From assembly GCF_006717145.1 (NCBI RefSeq), contig NZ_VFQF01000001.1:744001-808000 (forward strand): a stretch of DNA of 64,000 bases. Direction: 5' to 3'. This DNA comes from Humibacillus xanthopallidus. Its GTDB lineage: Bacteria; Actinomycetota; Actinomycetes; Actinomycetales; Dermatophilaceae. Below the pieces are notes generated by a model that searched no databases, was not told the DNA's origin, and was given only the letters and a program-made list of their open reading frames with translations. A program made the translations under genes and the position numbers. Positions 28,135-37,571 of the stretch are shown one piece after another. Position 1 is the first letter of the stretch. Each line of letters begins with the position of its first letter.

Positions 28135-28755
28135 TCACGACCTCTCACCTGCCACGCCGAAACGACCCCAGTGAGCGACCTCCTGGCCGGTCCGGCGGTG
28201 CCGACGGAGGCTGGGGCTCTTGGGCCCCGGGACGGCATACCCGATCGACACGACACCGACGACGGTACGGCTGGACGGGATGGCGAAGGCCTCGTGGACG
28301 GCGGCGTGCCGCTCCGGCGGCACTCCGAAGAAGAGGCTGCCGAGGCCCTCGTCGGTCGCGGTCAGCAGGATGAGGAGCGAGGCCATCCCCGTGTCGACGT
28401 CCCAGTAGGGCACCGGCCAGCGGGCCTCGTCGCGGTCGGTCCAGCCCTTGTCGTCCGCCGCGTAGCGCTCGAGGTAGGCGTCCTTGTGCGAGAGGCAGAG
28501 CACGAGCACCGGCGCCGCCCGTATGCCGCCCAGCCAGGGGTCGTCGGGCGCACCGGGGGTGGTCGTGGCGCTCCAGAACGCCTCGCGCTCCTCGTCCGTG
28601 GTGAGCACGAGGAAGTCCCAGCCCTGGCTGAAGCCGGCGCTGGGGGCGCGGACGGCGTTGTCGAGACACCGCTCGACGACCTCGCGCGGTACCGCGCGAT
28701 CGGGGTCGTAGCGACGGACCATGCGGCGGCGGCGGACGACGTCGGTGAACTCCAT
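28135..28755 (-). CDS. Nitroreductase family protein
   Basis: FMN-dependent nitroreductase-like fold, 206 aa. Signatures: VVRRRRMVRRYDPDRAVPRE at the N terminus (phosphate-contacting arginines), APSAGFSQGWDF, VLVLCLSHKDAYL and the GLGSLFFGVP loop. Substrate unknown. ATG 28755 is preferred over an upstream extension lacking homology. Oriented towards the parC start (56 bp gap) and divergent from the GNAT fusion gene. Confidence 0.85.
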   Translation of the reverse strand: MEFTDVVRRRRMVRRYDPDRAVPREVVERCLDNAVRAPSAGFSQGWDFLVLTTDEEREAFWSATTTPGAPDDPWLGGIRAAPVLVLCLSHKDAYLERYAADDKGWTDRDEARWPVPYWDVDTGMASLLILLTATDEGLGSLFFGVPPERHAAVHEAFAIPSSRTVVGVVSIGYAVPGPKSPSLRRHRRTGQEVAHWGRFGVAGERS

Positions 28756-28811
28756 GAGGCCAGCGTCGCATCTTCGGTGGGCCGGTCGGTGGGACGTGAC
28801 ACGATGTGCCC

Positions 28812-31511
28812 ATGGTGGAGGAGAGCGCACCTGACGACACCGGCGCCTTGGAGCGGGTGTCGGCCAAGGCCAGCGGTGCGCCGGTGGAGTGGGAGGCCGA
28901 CGTCGTGCTGCGTGACGGCACCGTCGCGCACGTGCGCCCCATCTCGCCCGACGACGCCGAGGGCATCCAGCTCTTCCACTCGAGGCAGTCGCCGGAGTCG
29001 ATCTACCTGCGGTTCTTCGCGCCGTTGCGTGAGCTGAGCCAGCGCGATCTCTACCGCTTCACCCACGTCGACCACCACGACCGGGTGGCGCTCGTCGCGA
29101 CCCTCGACGGCGAGATCATCGGCATCGGGCGCTACGACCGCATCGACCCCACCTCGGCCGAGGTGGCCTTCAACATATCCGACCACTTCCAGGGCAAGGG
29201 CATCGGGTCGGTGATGCTCGAGCACCTCGCCGCGATCGCGCAGGAGCTCGGCATCACCCGCTTCACGGCCGAGGTGCTGCCCCAGAACCGCAAGATGCTC
29301 ATGGTCTTCAAGGAGGCCGGCTACGAGGTCTCGCACCACTTCGAGGACGGCGTCATCGAGGTGTCCTTCGACATCCTCCCGACCGAGCGGTCGAAGGAGG
29401 TGCAGCTCTCGCGCGAGCACCGCGCCGAGGCGCGCAGCATGCGCACCATCCTCTTCCCGGAGCGGGTGGCGATCATCGGTGCGAGCCGGCGGGCGCACTC
29501 GATCGGCGCGGTCCTGCTGTCCAACATCATCGCGGGCGGGTTCCGCGGCGAGCTCTACCCCATCCACCCCGAGGCTGACGAGATCCAGGGGCTCAAGACC
29601 TACCCGAGCATCCGCGACGTGCCCGAGCCGGTCGACCTCGCGATCCTTGTCATCCCCGCCGACCAGACCGTCGGTGTCGTCAAGGAGTGCGGCAAGGCCG
29701 GCGTCAAGGCGCTGCTCGTGCTCTCCTCCGGCTTCGCCGAGGCGGGGGAGGAGGGCGTCAAGCTCCAGGAGAAGCTCCGTCGGCGGGTCCGCCGGGCCGG
29801 CATGCGCGTCATCGGACCCAACAGCTTCGGCCTGATCAACAACGACCCCGAGGTGCAGCTCAACGCCACGCTCGCCTCGGTCGTGCCGCAGCGCGGGCGT
29901 CTCGGGCTCTTCGCCCAGAGCGGCGCGCTCGGCGTCGCGGTGCTCGCCTCGGCAGCCCGCCGCGGCCTCGGCATCTCCGTCTTCGCGTCGGCGGGCAACC
30001 GGGTCGACGTGTCCGGCAACGACCTCATGCAGTACTGGATCGACGACCAGGACACCGACACCGTCGGGCTCTACCTCGAGTCGATGGGCAACCCGCGCAA
30101 GTTCTCCCGCATCGCGCGCCAGCTCGCCAAGGTCAAGCCCGTCATCGTCGTCAGCTCCGGCGTCTCGAGCTTCGCCGCCCCGCCCGGACACCGCACGCGG
30201 GTGACCAACGTGCCCCCGCAGGCCTTCGACGCGCTGCTGCGCCAGGCCGGTGTGATCCGCGTCGAGAACGTCCACCAGCTCTTCGACGTGGCCCAGCTCA
30301 CCCTGCACCAGCCCCTGCCCGCGGGCGACCGGGTGGCCATCGTCGGCAACTCCGACGCCCTCGGCGCCCTCAGTGCCAGCGCCTGCCTCAGCTGGGGGCT
30401 CAAGGTCACGCACGGGCCGGTGTCCCTGCTCCCGCAGGCGTCGGCCGAGGAGTTCGCGACCGCGCTCGACGCGGCTTTCGCCGACCCCGAGGTCGACAGC
30501 GTCGTCGCCGCCTTCATCCCGCCGCTCGTCACTCAGGACGAGGAGGTGCACACGGCGGTTCGCGAGATCGTCGCGAAGTACGAGAAGCCCTGTGTCGCAA
30601 CGTTCCTCGGCATGCGGGGTGTGGGTGACGGGCTGTCCTACGTCCAAGGTGATGTGACGCGCTCGGTCCCCGCCTACGCGATGCCCGAGGACGGTATCCG
30701 GGCCCTCAACGCCGTCACGCGATACGCCCAGTGGCGCGCGCGCGACCGCGGCTCGTCGGTCTCTCCGGTCGGCATCGACCGGGCCCGCGTCGAGCGGCTC
30801 ACCGAGGCGGTCCTCGCGACCCACCCCGAGGGCCGAGCCCTCACGAGGGACGAGGCCCGCGAGCTGCTGTCCGCCTACGGCATCCGCCTCTGGCCGGCCA
30901 TCGAGGTCACCGGTGTCGAGGCCGCCGTGCGCGCCGCCGACACGCTGACCTACCCCGTCATCCTCAAGTCGACCTCGCCGGTCGTGCGCCACCAGCCGGG
31001 CCTCGTCGGCGTTCGGGGCGACCTCATCGACGCGGAGTCGGTCCGTGACGCCTATGCGTCTCTGTCGAGCCGCCTCGGTCCGCTCGGTGCCGACCGCTTC
31101 GTCGTGCAGCGCATGGCCGTGCCCGGCGTCTCCTGCGTCGTCCGAGCGAGCGAGGACCCCCTCTTCGGACCCGTCGTGAGCTTCTCGGTGGCCGGTCCGC
31201 CCACCGAGCTGCTCGGCGACGTGTCACACCGCATCCCGCCGCTGACCGACGTCGACGTCACCGACCTCATCGACGGGGTCAAGGCCGCGCCGTTGCTCGC
31301 CGGCCACCGCGGCGCCGCGCCCGTGCACCGGGCCGCCCTCGCCGACCTCATCGCCCGCCTGTCGGTGCTCGCCGACGACCACCCCGAGATGTCGTCGGTC
31401 GAGCTCAACCCCGTCAACGCCTGGACCGGCGGCGTCGACGTCCTCGGGGCCGACGTCGTCGTGCGCCCCGCGCTGGTGCGCAAGGACCCCGGACGCCGCC
31501 GCATGACCTGA
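28812..31511 (+). CDS. GNAT acetyltransferase fused to ADP-forming acyl-CoA synthetase
   Basis: 899 aa. N-terminal GNAT domain (about 25-200): VRPISPDDAEGIQLF, acetyl-CoA loop FQGKGIGSVMLEHL. Then a CoA-binding Rossmann domain (VAIIGASRRAHSIGAV), a succinyl-CoA ligase-like domain (LGLFAQSGALGVAVL) and a C-terminal ATP-grasp domain ending SSVELNPVNAW. Such fusions are protein lysine acetyltransferases, where the synthetase-like part may only sense acyl-CoA; here GNAT is N-terminal, unlike enterobacterial PatZ with C-terminal GNAT. The catalytic histidine of the synthetase part was not assigned. GTG 28806 is an alternative start. Confidence 0.88.
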   Translation: MVEESAPDDTGALERVSAKASGAPVEWEADVVLRDGTVAHVRPISPDDAEGIQLFHSRQSPESIYLRFFAPLRELSQRDLYRFTHVDHHDRVALVATLDGEIIGIGRYDRIDPTSAEVAFNISDHFQGKGIGSVMLEHLAAIAQELGITRFTAEVLPQNRKMLMVFKEAGYEVSHHFEDGVIEVSFDILPTERSKEVQLSREHRAEARSMRTILFPERVAIIGASRRAHSIGAVLLSNIIAGGFRGELYPIHPEADEIQGLKTYPSIRDVPEPVDLAILVIPADQTVGVVKECGKAGVKALLVLSSGFAEAGEEGVKLQEKLRRRVRRAGMRVIGPNSFGLINNDPEVQLNATLASVVPQRGRLGLFAQSGALGVAVLASAARRGLGISVFASAGNRVDVSGNDLMQYWIDDQDTDTVGLYLESMGNPRKFSRIARQLAKVKPVIVVSSGVSSFAAPPGHRTRVTNVPPQAFDALLRQAGVIRVENVHQLFDVAQLTLHQPLPAGDRVAIVGNSDALGALSASACLSWGLKVTHGPVSLLPQASAEEFATALDAAFADPEVDSVVAAFIPPLVTQDEEVHTAVREIVAKYEKPCVATFLGMRGVGDGLSYVQGDVTRSVPAYAMPEDGIRALNAVTRYAQWRARDRGSSVSPVGIDRARVERLTEAVLATHPEGRALTRDEARELLSAYGIRLWPAIEVTGVEAAVRAADTLTYPVILKSTSPVVRHQPGLVGVRGDLIDAESVRDAYASLSSRLGPLGADRFVVQRMAVPGVSCVVRASEDPLFGPVVSFSVAGPPTELLGDVSHRIPPLTDVDVTDLIDGVKAAPLLAGHRGAAPVHRAALADLIARLSVLADDHPEMSSVELNPVNAWTGGVDVLGADVVVRPALVRKDPGRRRMT

Positions 31512-31556
31512 GGCTGCCCGGCGGGCCACCACGCCCGCTGGTGCAAGGATGGGGGT

Positions 31557-32174
31557 ATGCGACGTGCGACCCACCAGGCCGGCCAGGAGCCGGTGCCCAC
31601 TCTGCCCGCCGACCTCACCGAGGCGATCAACCGGGCCGGCTACTACCCGTCGCTCGTCGTCGACGTCGTGGAGTCCGCGATCGCGGGTGACGAGGTCGTG
31701 TCGCACCTCGTGCACCAGGAGACGACCTTCGACAGCGAGACGGTGCGTCGGCACGTCACCGTCCTCGTCGTCACGCCCGACCGGCTCGTCATCGCGCACG
31801 CCGACGACCACGCCGAGCCCGACGACAAGCTCATGGCGACGGCGACGACCGAGACGGTGCCGCTCACCGCGGTGCGCGGCGTCATGCTGACCCACGTCGT
31901 GGGCGAGCCCGACACCTTCACGCCGGGCACGCACGGTCGCGACATCACGTTGACCCTCGGCTGGGGGGCGGTCAGCCGACTCGACATGATCCCCGCACAG
32001 TGCGGCGACCCCGACTGCACCGCCGACCACGGCTTCGAGGGCACGATCGCCTCCGACGACATCTCGCTGCGGGTCAGCTCGGCGGCCGACGGCGAGGACG
32101 CCGTCGGGCGAGCCCTCGCCTTCGCGCGGGTGCTCTCCGCGAGCATCGGCGGCGGCCACGCCCGCCGGCCCTGA
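31557..32174 (+). CDS. DUF5998 family protein
   Basis: 205 aa conserved actinobacterial protein recognised by LPADLTEAINRAGYYPSLVV and HLVHQETTFDSETVRRHVTV followed by VLVVTPDRLVIAHADDH. A Cys-rich spot (AQCGDPDCTADHG) may bind metal. Function unknown. It precedes the phosphodiesterase-like gene by 10 bp, in one likely operon ending with tdk. Confidence 0.75.
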   Translation: MRRATHQAGQEPVPTLPADLTEAINRAGYYPSLVVDVVESAIAGDEVVSHLVHQETTFDSETVRRHVTVLVVTPDRLVIAHADDHAEPDDKLMATATTETVPLTAVRGVMLTHVVGEPDTFTPGTHGRDITLTLGWGAVSRLDMIPAQCGDPDCTADHGFEGTIASDDISLRVSSAADGEDAVGRALAFARVLSASIGGGHARRP

Positions 32175-32184
32175 CCCGCCGGCG

Positions 32185-33330
32185 ATGACCGACACCCAGA
32201 CGGCCCCCGACTGGTCGCGGGGCAGCCTCGCCAGCGTGCTGCCCTCCGTCGCCGACCGCCTCGGGGTGAGCCGGTATGCCGGCCGCGACGTCTTCGACCT
32301 ACCCGCGGTGCCGCGCACCGTCGTCGTGCTCGTCGACGGCCTCGGGCACGACCTGCTGCTCCAGCGCAGCGGGCACGCCCCCTTCCTGCGGTCCCATCTG
32401 CCGTCGGCGCGCCGGATCCCGTGCGGCTTCCCGACGACGACGGCGACCTCGATGGGCAGCCTCGGCACCGGCCTGCTGCCCGGCGCGCACGGCCTCGTCG
32501 GCATGCAGGTGCTCGACCCCGACACCGACCGCCTCGTCAACGAGCTGTCCTGGGAGGACGGCCCCGACCCGGTGCGCTGGCAGCCCCACGAGACGGTCTT
32601 CGAGGTCCTCGAGGACGCCGGGGTCGCCGTGACGATGGTCGGGCCGTGGTACTTCAAGGGCTCGGGCCTCACGACCGCGGCGCTGCGCGGTGGCGGGTTC
32701 CGGTCGGGCCTCACCCTCGATGACCGGGTCGATGCCGTCGCCTCGGCCGTGCGCGAGTCGCACCGCTCGCTTGTCTACCTCTACTGGGGCGAGGTCGACA
32801 AGGTCGGCCACGTGCACGGGTGCCAGTCGTGGCAGTGGGGCGACGAGGTCGAGTCGGTCGACGCCGCGCTCTCGCGCCTCGCCGCACGGGTGCCCGACGA
32901 CACGTCGATCGTCATCACCGCCGACCACGGCATGGTCGACGTGCCCTTCGAGGCGCGCATCGACCTCGCCCACGAGCCCGAGCTCATGCACGGCATACGC
33001 CACCTCGGCGGCGAGCCACGCTGTCTCCAGCTCTACACCGAGGCGGGGGAGCGCGACGCCGTCGCGGCGCTGTGGAGCTCGCGCCTGCGCGGGTCGGCGG
33101 CGGTCCGCACCCGCGAGCAGCTGCTCGACGAGGGCTGGTTCGGCGAGGTCCGGCGCGAGGTCGAGCCCCGCATCGGCGACCTCGTGGTCATGACGCAGCC
33201 GTCCTTCGCCGTCGTGCACTCGGGGCTCATGCGCCCTGAGATCGTGCGCCTGCTCGGGCTGCACGGCTCGACGAGCGAGGCCGAGCTCGCCGTGCCGGTC
33301 ATCGTCGTGCCACCCCGCCGGGGCGCTTAG
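32185..33330 (+). CDS. Alkaline-phosphatase-superfamily phosphodiesterase
   Basis: 381 aa, nucleotide pyrophosphatase/phosphodiesterase fold. First metal aspartate in VVVLVDGLGHDLL, nucleophile threonine segment PTTTATSMGSLGTGLLPG, YYWGEVDKVGH-type region (YLYWGEVDKVGHVHG) with metal ligands, and ITADHGMVDV with the Asp-His pair. It lacks a signal peptide, suggesting a cytoplasmic phosphodiester or nucleotide substrate. Neighbours are DUF5998 and tdk. Confidence 0.87.
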   Translation: MTDTQTAPDWSRGSLASVLPSVADRLGVSRYAGRDVFDLPAVPRTVVVLVDGLGHDLLLQRSGHAPFLRSHLPSARRIPCGFPTTTATSMGSLGTGLLPGAHGLVGMQVLDPDTDRLVNELSWEDGPDPVRWQPHETVFEVLEDAGVAVTMVGPWYFKGSGLTTAALRGGGFRSGLTLDDRVDAVASAVRESHRSLVYLYWGEVDKVGHVHGCQSWQWGDEVESVDAALSRLAARVPDDTSIVITADHGMVDVPFEARIDLAHEPELMHGIRHLGGEPRCLQLYTEAGERDAVAALWSSRLRGSAAVRTREQLLDEGWFGEVRREVEPRIGDLVVMTQPSFAVVHSGLMRPEIVRLLGLHGSTSEAELAVPVIVVPPRRGA

Positions 33331-33333
33331 GGT
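33328..33333 (+). promoter_or_regulatory. -10 box of a leaderless tdk promoter
   Basis: TAGGGT overlaps the stop region of the upstream gene and ends 8 nt before the GTG of tdk, a spacing that places the transcript 5' end at the start codon. No Shine-Dalgarno sequence is present. Confidence 0.5.
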
Positions 33334-33341
33334 GGTGCACC

Positions 33342-34034
33342 GTGGCTGAGCTCGTCTTCTTCTCCGGGACCATGGACTGCGGCAAGTCGACCCTCGCTCT
33401 GCAGATGGACCACAACCACGCCGCGCGCGGCCGGGTCGGCCTCATCTTCACGAAGATGGACCGCGCCGGAAGCAACGTGCTCTCGTCGCGGCTCGGCCTC
33501 TCGACGGGCGCGCTCGAGGTGGGTGACGACCTCGACTTCTGGGAGGGCGTCGTCTCACGGGCCACCGCTGGTCAGCGCATCGACTACCTCATCTGTGACG
33601 AGGCGCAGTTCTACACCTGCGAGCAGGTCGAGCAGCTGGCGCGCATCGTCGACGAGATGGACGTCGACGTCTTCGCCTTCGGCATCACCGCCGACTTCCG
33701 CACCGAGCTCTTCCCCGGCAGCAAGCGGCTCATCGAGCTCGCCGACCGGGTGCAGGTGCTCCAGGTCGAGGCGCTCTGCTGGTGCGGCCGGCGCGCGACG
33801 ACCAACGCCCGCGTCGTCGACGGGGCCATGGTCGTCGAGGGCGAGCAGGTCGTCGTCGGTGACACGAACGCCGCAGAGCCGGGCGTCGTGGAGTACGAGG
33901 TGCTCTGCCGCCGGCACTACATGCGGCGGATGACCTCGCACGCGGCCAGGGCGAGCGCCCAGTCTGCTGAGGTCCTGCCCTTCGAGCTCGACGTCTGCCC
34001 GTTGCCACCCCTGCCGATCACCCAGGCGGACTGA
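33342..34034 (+). CDS. tdk: Thymidine kinase (type II)
   Basis: Phosphorylates thymidine to dTMP in salvage. 230 aa. P-loop GTMDCGKSTLALQM at the N terminus, Walker-B-like LICDEAQFYT, and the lasso zinc site CWCGRRATTNARVV with a later C..H pair (LCRRHYM). GTG 33342 appears leaderless (TAGGGT 8 nt upstream). The C-terminal extension beyond about 195 is Pro-rich. Partner dut is 6 kb downstream. Confidence 0.95.
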   Translation: MAELVFFSGTMDCGKSTLALQMDHNHAARGRVGLIFTKMDRAGSNVLSSRLGLSTGALEVGDDLDFWEGVVSRATAGQRIDYLICDEAQFYTCEQVEQLARIVDEMDVDVFAFGITADFRTELFPGSKRLIELADRVQVLQVEALCWCGRRATTNARVVDGAMVVEGEQVVVGDTNAAEPGVVEYEVLCRRHYMRRMTSHAARASAQSAEVLPFELDVCPLPPLPITQAD

Positions 34035-34162
34035 CCGCTGCGGTCACGTGCAGCCCGGCGTGATGCTGCGAGCGACGAGCCGGCGGACGGCCGGACTCAC
34101 AAAGTGCTGATGATGGTCGAGCCCCCCGCACGCATACGGGCTCGGCCGTGGGGTTTGTGCGT

Positions 34163-34194
34163 CCGACGGGCGGCACCGCGCCGCCCGGCGTCGG
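34163..34194. terminator. Hairpin at the 3' end of sepH and tdk
   Basis: CCGACGGGCGGC pairs with GCCGCCCGGCGTCGG across a 5-nt loop (one 3-nt bulge), ending next to the sepH stop. A second stem, CGAGCCC/GGGCTCG, lies near 34120-34145. Convergent genes make a bidirectional terminator plausible. Confidence 0.45.
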
Positions 34195-35655
34195 TCAGTC
34201 GCCCTTGCGGCCGAACATGATGTCGTCCCAGCTCGGCACGCTCGGGCGCCCACCCTTGCGGGCGGCGGGTCGGGCGGGCGCGGGGCGCTTGGGGCTCGGT
34301 GCGGGCGGCGCCACCTGCTCCTCGATGAGCTCGTCGCCGTCGTCCTGGCCGTCGTCGGCCCGGGCAGCGGACGACGTGGCCGCGCCGGGCGCGCCCTGGC
34401 GCACCGGCTGGGTGCGCTCGACCTGACGGGGGCGCGGGCCCGGCTTCGGTGGCGCCACCGAAGCCGGCTCGGGCTCAGGTTCAGGTTCCGGGGTCGCGCC
34501 GCCGGTGTCATCGAGGTCGTCGAGGTCATCGACCGCGTCAGAGTCCTCGGCGTCTTGGGCGTCCTCGGTGCGACCGGCCGAGATGTCGGCACCGCCCTCC
34601 TCCACGTCGTCGTCCACCTCGTCGTCGGCGCCAACCGTGTCAGCCACCTCGGCCGTCTGCTCCGCCTCGTCCTCGGGGTGCGGGTGCTGGGCCGGCGGGG
34701 GCACGTGGTCGCGCGGGTCGAGGGCGAGCTCCTCGAGCGGGAGCGCCTCCTCCGGCGCCTCCTCGAGCCCGGGTACGTCGGCCCCGCGGGGACGACGGCG
34801 TCGACCACGCTGCGCGTTGCGCTGCCGCATCGCGGCCACGAGGTCGAGCGGCTCGCCGCCCTCCGGAGGCTCACCGACCGGGGAGGATGCGCCCGACGCA
34901 GCGGAGTCCGGGGCGGGCGCAGGTCGAGTGGTGGCAGCACGGGCCGACGCCGACGACCGCGTCGAGCGGCCACGTGCCGTCGGAGCGCCCACCCCGCCCT
35001 CGGCCTCGACGTCGTAGACCTTGGCCGGTCGGGCGGGGGTGGCCAGGTGGGGAGCGGGCAGGGGGCCGGGCGCGGGAGTGTCGTCGTCCTCGCTGAGCCA
35101 GCGCGACTCGTCGTCGAGCGCGGACACGATGCGCGCGAGGGGGTCGAAGCGCCACGCCGCCTCGCGCTCCCGGCCGCCGGCCGCGAAGGCGAGCGACACG
35201 ATCCATTCGCCCTTGTCGGCGCGGCGGGAGTCCCAGGCCACCGCGGCCGGGTCGATCTCGCGGCTGACGAGACGCTCGGTCACCCGCGCCTCGAGCGTCG
35301 TCGACGCCCCATGGGAGGCGCCGCGCGAACGCAGCCGCACCTGGCGGGCCAGACCGGCCACGTGCTCGCGCTCGGCGAGGATCGGCCCTTCGTACTTGTG
35401 CACCTTCTCGACCGTCCAACCGGCCCGCTCCGCAGCCTCCTCGGCCGTCAGGCCGGCACGGATCATCGATTGGACGGCCGCGGGCCGCAGCCCGCCCGCC
35501 AGCTCGTTCTGCAGCTGGCCCAGCCGGGGGCGGTCACGTCGCGCCGCGGCGCGCAGCGAGTCGTCGAGGGGCACCGTGTAGCGGTTGCCCTCGGCATCGG
35601 CCAGCAACAGGTGCAGGCCGTCCTCGTGGACGCCGATGAGCGTGAGGTCCTGCAT
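34195..35655 (-). CDS. sepH: Septation protein SepH
   Basis: 486 aa. The N-terminal DUF3071 region (about 1-165: DLTLIGVHEDGLHLLLAD, LTAEEAAERAGWTVEKVHKY) contains the helix-turn-helix-like domain that in Streptomyces SepH binds FtsZ and stimulates its assembly. A long acidic/Pro linker follows, and the C-terminal peptide GGRPSVPSWDDIMFGRKGD is the second conserved element. Cytoplasmic division factor. GGTCTCCCG upstream gives no strong ribosome site; ATG 35655 is supported by conservation of MQDLTLIG. Confidence 0.9.
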   Translation of the reverse strand: MQDLTLIGVHEDGLHLLLADAEGNRYTVPLDDSLRAAARRDRPRLGQLQNELAGGLRPAAVQSMIRAGLTAEEAAERAGWTVEKVHKYEGPILAEREHVAGLARQVRLRSRGASHGASTTLEARVTERLVSREIDPAAVAWDSRRADKGEWIVSLAFAAGGREREAAWRFDPLARIVSALDDESRWLSEDDDTPAPGPLPAPHLATPARPAKVYDVEAEGGVGAPTARGRSTRSSASARAATTRPAPAPDSAASGASSPVGEPPEGGEPLDLVAAMRQRNAQRGRRRRPRGADVPGLEEAPEEALPLEELALDPRDHVPPPAQHPHPEDEAEQTAEVADTVGADDEVDDDVEEGGADISAGRTEDAQDAEDSDAVDDLDDLDDTGGATPEPEPEPEPASVAPPKPGPRPRQVERTQPVRQGAPGAATSSAARADDGQDDGDELIEEQVAPPAPSPKRPAPARPAARKGGRPSVPSWDDIMFGRKGD

Positions 35656-35797
35656 GGGTGGGTCTCCCGGTCGAGCGGATCAGCGGTCGTCTGCGTGCCT
35701 GCGTTTGTCACGGATCGTGAGGGCTTCGCGTCGAGCATGCCACCGTGCCGGGTGCCCACCAAAGCGACCACGCCGCGCGGGTAGCGTTTGCTCTGTC

Positions 35798-36436
35798 ATG
35801 CCCACCGACTTCGCCTCCGCCCAGCTGGCCCTCGACCTCGTCGGCGTCTTCGTCTTCGCGCTCTCGGGTGGCCTTGTCGCGGTCAAGAAGCGCTTCGACC
35901 TCTTCGGGGTCCTCGTCCTCGCGTGCGCCGCAGCCCTCGGCGGCGGCATCATGCGCGACGTCCTCATCGGCGTCGTGCCACCCGTGGGCATCAGTGACTG
36001 GCGCCTGCTCAGCGCCGCCGCCCTGGGCGGTCTCGCGACCTTCTTCCTCCACCCGGCGATCGAGCGGATCGGCCGCTTCGTCAAGGTGCTCGATGCCGGC
36101 GGCCTCGCGGCGTTCGCCGTCGCCGGCAGCCTCAAGGCCGCGACCACCCTCGGTGTGGCGCCGATCGCCGCCGTGCTCATCGGTCTCATCACCGCCGTGG
36201 GCGGCGGGGTCATCCGCGACCTGCTCGCCGGCCAGGTGCCCGAGGTGCTGCGCCGCGAGCTGTACGCGCTGCCCGCGCTCCTCGGGTCGGTCGTCGTCGT
36301 CGTGCTCGTGGAGCAGGGTGTCCTGCGCATGTGGATGCTCTGGGCCGCGGCCGGCCTCGTCTTCGTCGTGCGGCTCGTCGCCGTGCGGCTCGACCTCAAC
36401 GCCCCTACACCACTGCGGTCGGGCGCGCGCACCTGA
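35798..36436 (+). CDS. TRIC-family cation channel / UPF0126 membrane protein
   Basis: 212 aa with seven predicted spans arranged as two homologous halves plus one: DLFGVLVLACAAALGGGIMRD and AVLIGLITAVGGGVIRDLLAG both carry the GGG(I)RD signature of the bacterial trimeric intracellular cation channel family. ATG 35798 follows a TAGCGT box by 10 nt, suggesting a very short or absent leader. Confidence 0.87.
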   Translation: MPTDFASAQLALDLVGVFVFALSGGLVAVKKRFDLFGVLVLACAAALGGGIMRDVLIGVVPPVGISDWRLLSAAALGGLATFFLHPAIERIGRFVKVLDAGGLAAFAVAGSLKAATTLGVAPIAAVLIGLITAVGGGVIRDLLAGQVPEVLRRELYALPALLGSVVVVVLVEQGVLRMWMLWAAAGLVFVVRLVAVRLDLNAPTPLRSGART

Positions 36437-36478
36437 CCTCCCCTCGACGCCCGACCCACTCCACGCGAAAGTGATGGC

Positions 36479-37570
36479 ATGCAGAACACCCTCGACCCCT
36501 ACGACGCCGTTCTCCTGCTGAGCTTCGGGGGACCCGAGGCCCCCGAGGAGGTGATGCCCTTCCTGCGCCGGGTCACCGCGGGCCGCGGCATCCCCGACGA
36601 GCGCCTCGAGCAGGTGGGGGAGCACTACCACCACTTCGGCGGCCGGAGCCCGATCAACGACCAGAACCGCGCGCTCATCGCGGCGCTGCGGGCCGAGCTC
36701 GACGCCCGCGAGATCGAGCTGCCAGTGCTCTGGGGCAACCGCAACTCACCACCCTTCCTCGACGACGCCCTGCGCGAGGCCCACGCGAGCGGCCACCGCC
36801 GCCTCCTCGTCATCACGACGAGCGCCTACTCGTGCTACTCCTCGTGCCGGCAGTACCGCGAGAACCTCGCCGACGCCGCCGCCACCGTGGGGGAGGAGGG
36901 CATCGAGCTGCAGATCGACAAGGTCGGTCCCTATGCGCCGCGGCCGCGCTTCGCGGAGGCCAACCTCGGCCGGGTCGTCGACGCGATGCGGGCCCTCGAC
37001 GGTGCTCCCGACGACGAGGTCGCGCTCCTCTTCGTCACACACTCGATCCCCATGGCGATGGACGAGACGTCCGGCCCCGGCGACGGCGAGGGACACCTCT
37101 ACCAGCGCCAGCACCTGGCTCTCGCCTCTGCCATCTCGGAGGAGGCGGGTCGCATCCTCGGCCGCGACATCACCGGTGAGCTCGTCTTCTGCTCGCGCTC
37201 GGGGCCGCCTAGCCAGCCGTGGCTCGAGCCCGACGTCAACGACCGCATCGAGGAGCTGGCGGCGGCCGGCACGAAGACGGTCGTCGTCGCCCCCATCGGC
37301 TTCGTCTCCGACCACATGGAGGTCGTCTACGACCTCGACACCGAGGCGAAGGAGACGGCCGACCGGGTGGGCGTCGAGCTCGTGCGCGTGCCGACCGTCG
37401 GCACCGACCGGCGCTTCGTCTCCGATCTCGTCGACGCACTCATCGAGCGTGCTGCGGAGGCGCGGGGCGAGGGCGTCCCCGACTACGAGGGTCGGCGGCC
37501 GTCGGTGTGCGAGCCGGGCTGCTGCCCCAACCTCCGTCAGGCGCGCCCGGCCCTCTGCGGGCGCGACTGA
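36479..37570 (+). CDS. cpfC: Coproporphyrin III ferrochelatase
   Basis: Inserts Fe(II) into coproporphyrin III in the actinobacterial haem pathway; 363 aa. Motifs: LLLSFGGPEAPEEVMPFL, GRSPIN, TSAYSCYSSCRQY, catalytic histidine in LFVTHSIPMAM, and the C-terminal FVSDHMEVVYDLDTEAKE. A C-terminal cluster CEPGCCPN with one upstream cysteine would hold the [2Fe-2S] cluster known for actinobacterial ferrochelatases. Formerly hemH. suhB starts 1 bp after its stop. Confidence 0.93.
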   Translation: MQNTLDPYDAVLLLSFGGPEAPEEVMPFLRRVTAGRGIPDERLEQVGEHYHHFGGRSPINDQNRALIAALRAELDAREIELPVLWGNRNSPPFLDDALREAHASGHRRLLVITTSAYSCYSSCRQYRENLADAAATVGEEGIELQIDKVGPYAPRPRFAEANLGRVVDAMRALDGAPDDEVALLFVTHSIPMAMDETSGPGDGEGHLYQRQHLALASAISEEAGRILGRDITGELVFCSRSGPPSQPWLEPDVNDRIEELAAAGTKTVVVAPIGFVSDHMEVVYDLDTEAKETADRVGVELVRVPTVGTDRRFVSDLVDALIERAAEARGEGVPDYEGRRPSVCEPGCCPNLRQARPALCGRD

Positions 37571-37571
37571 G

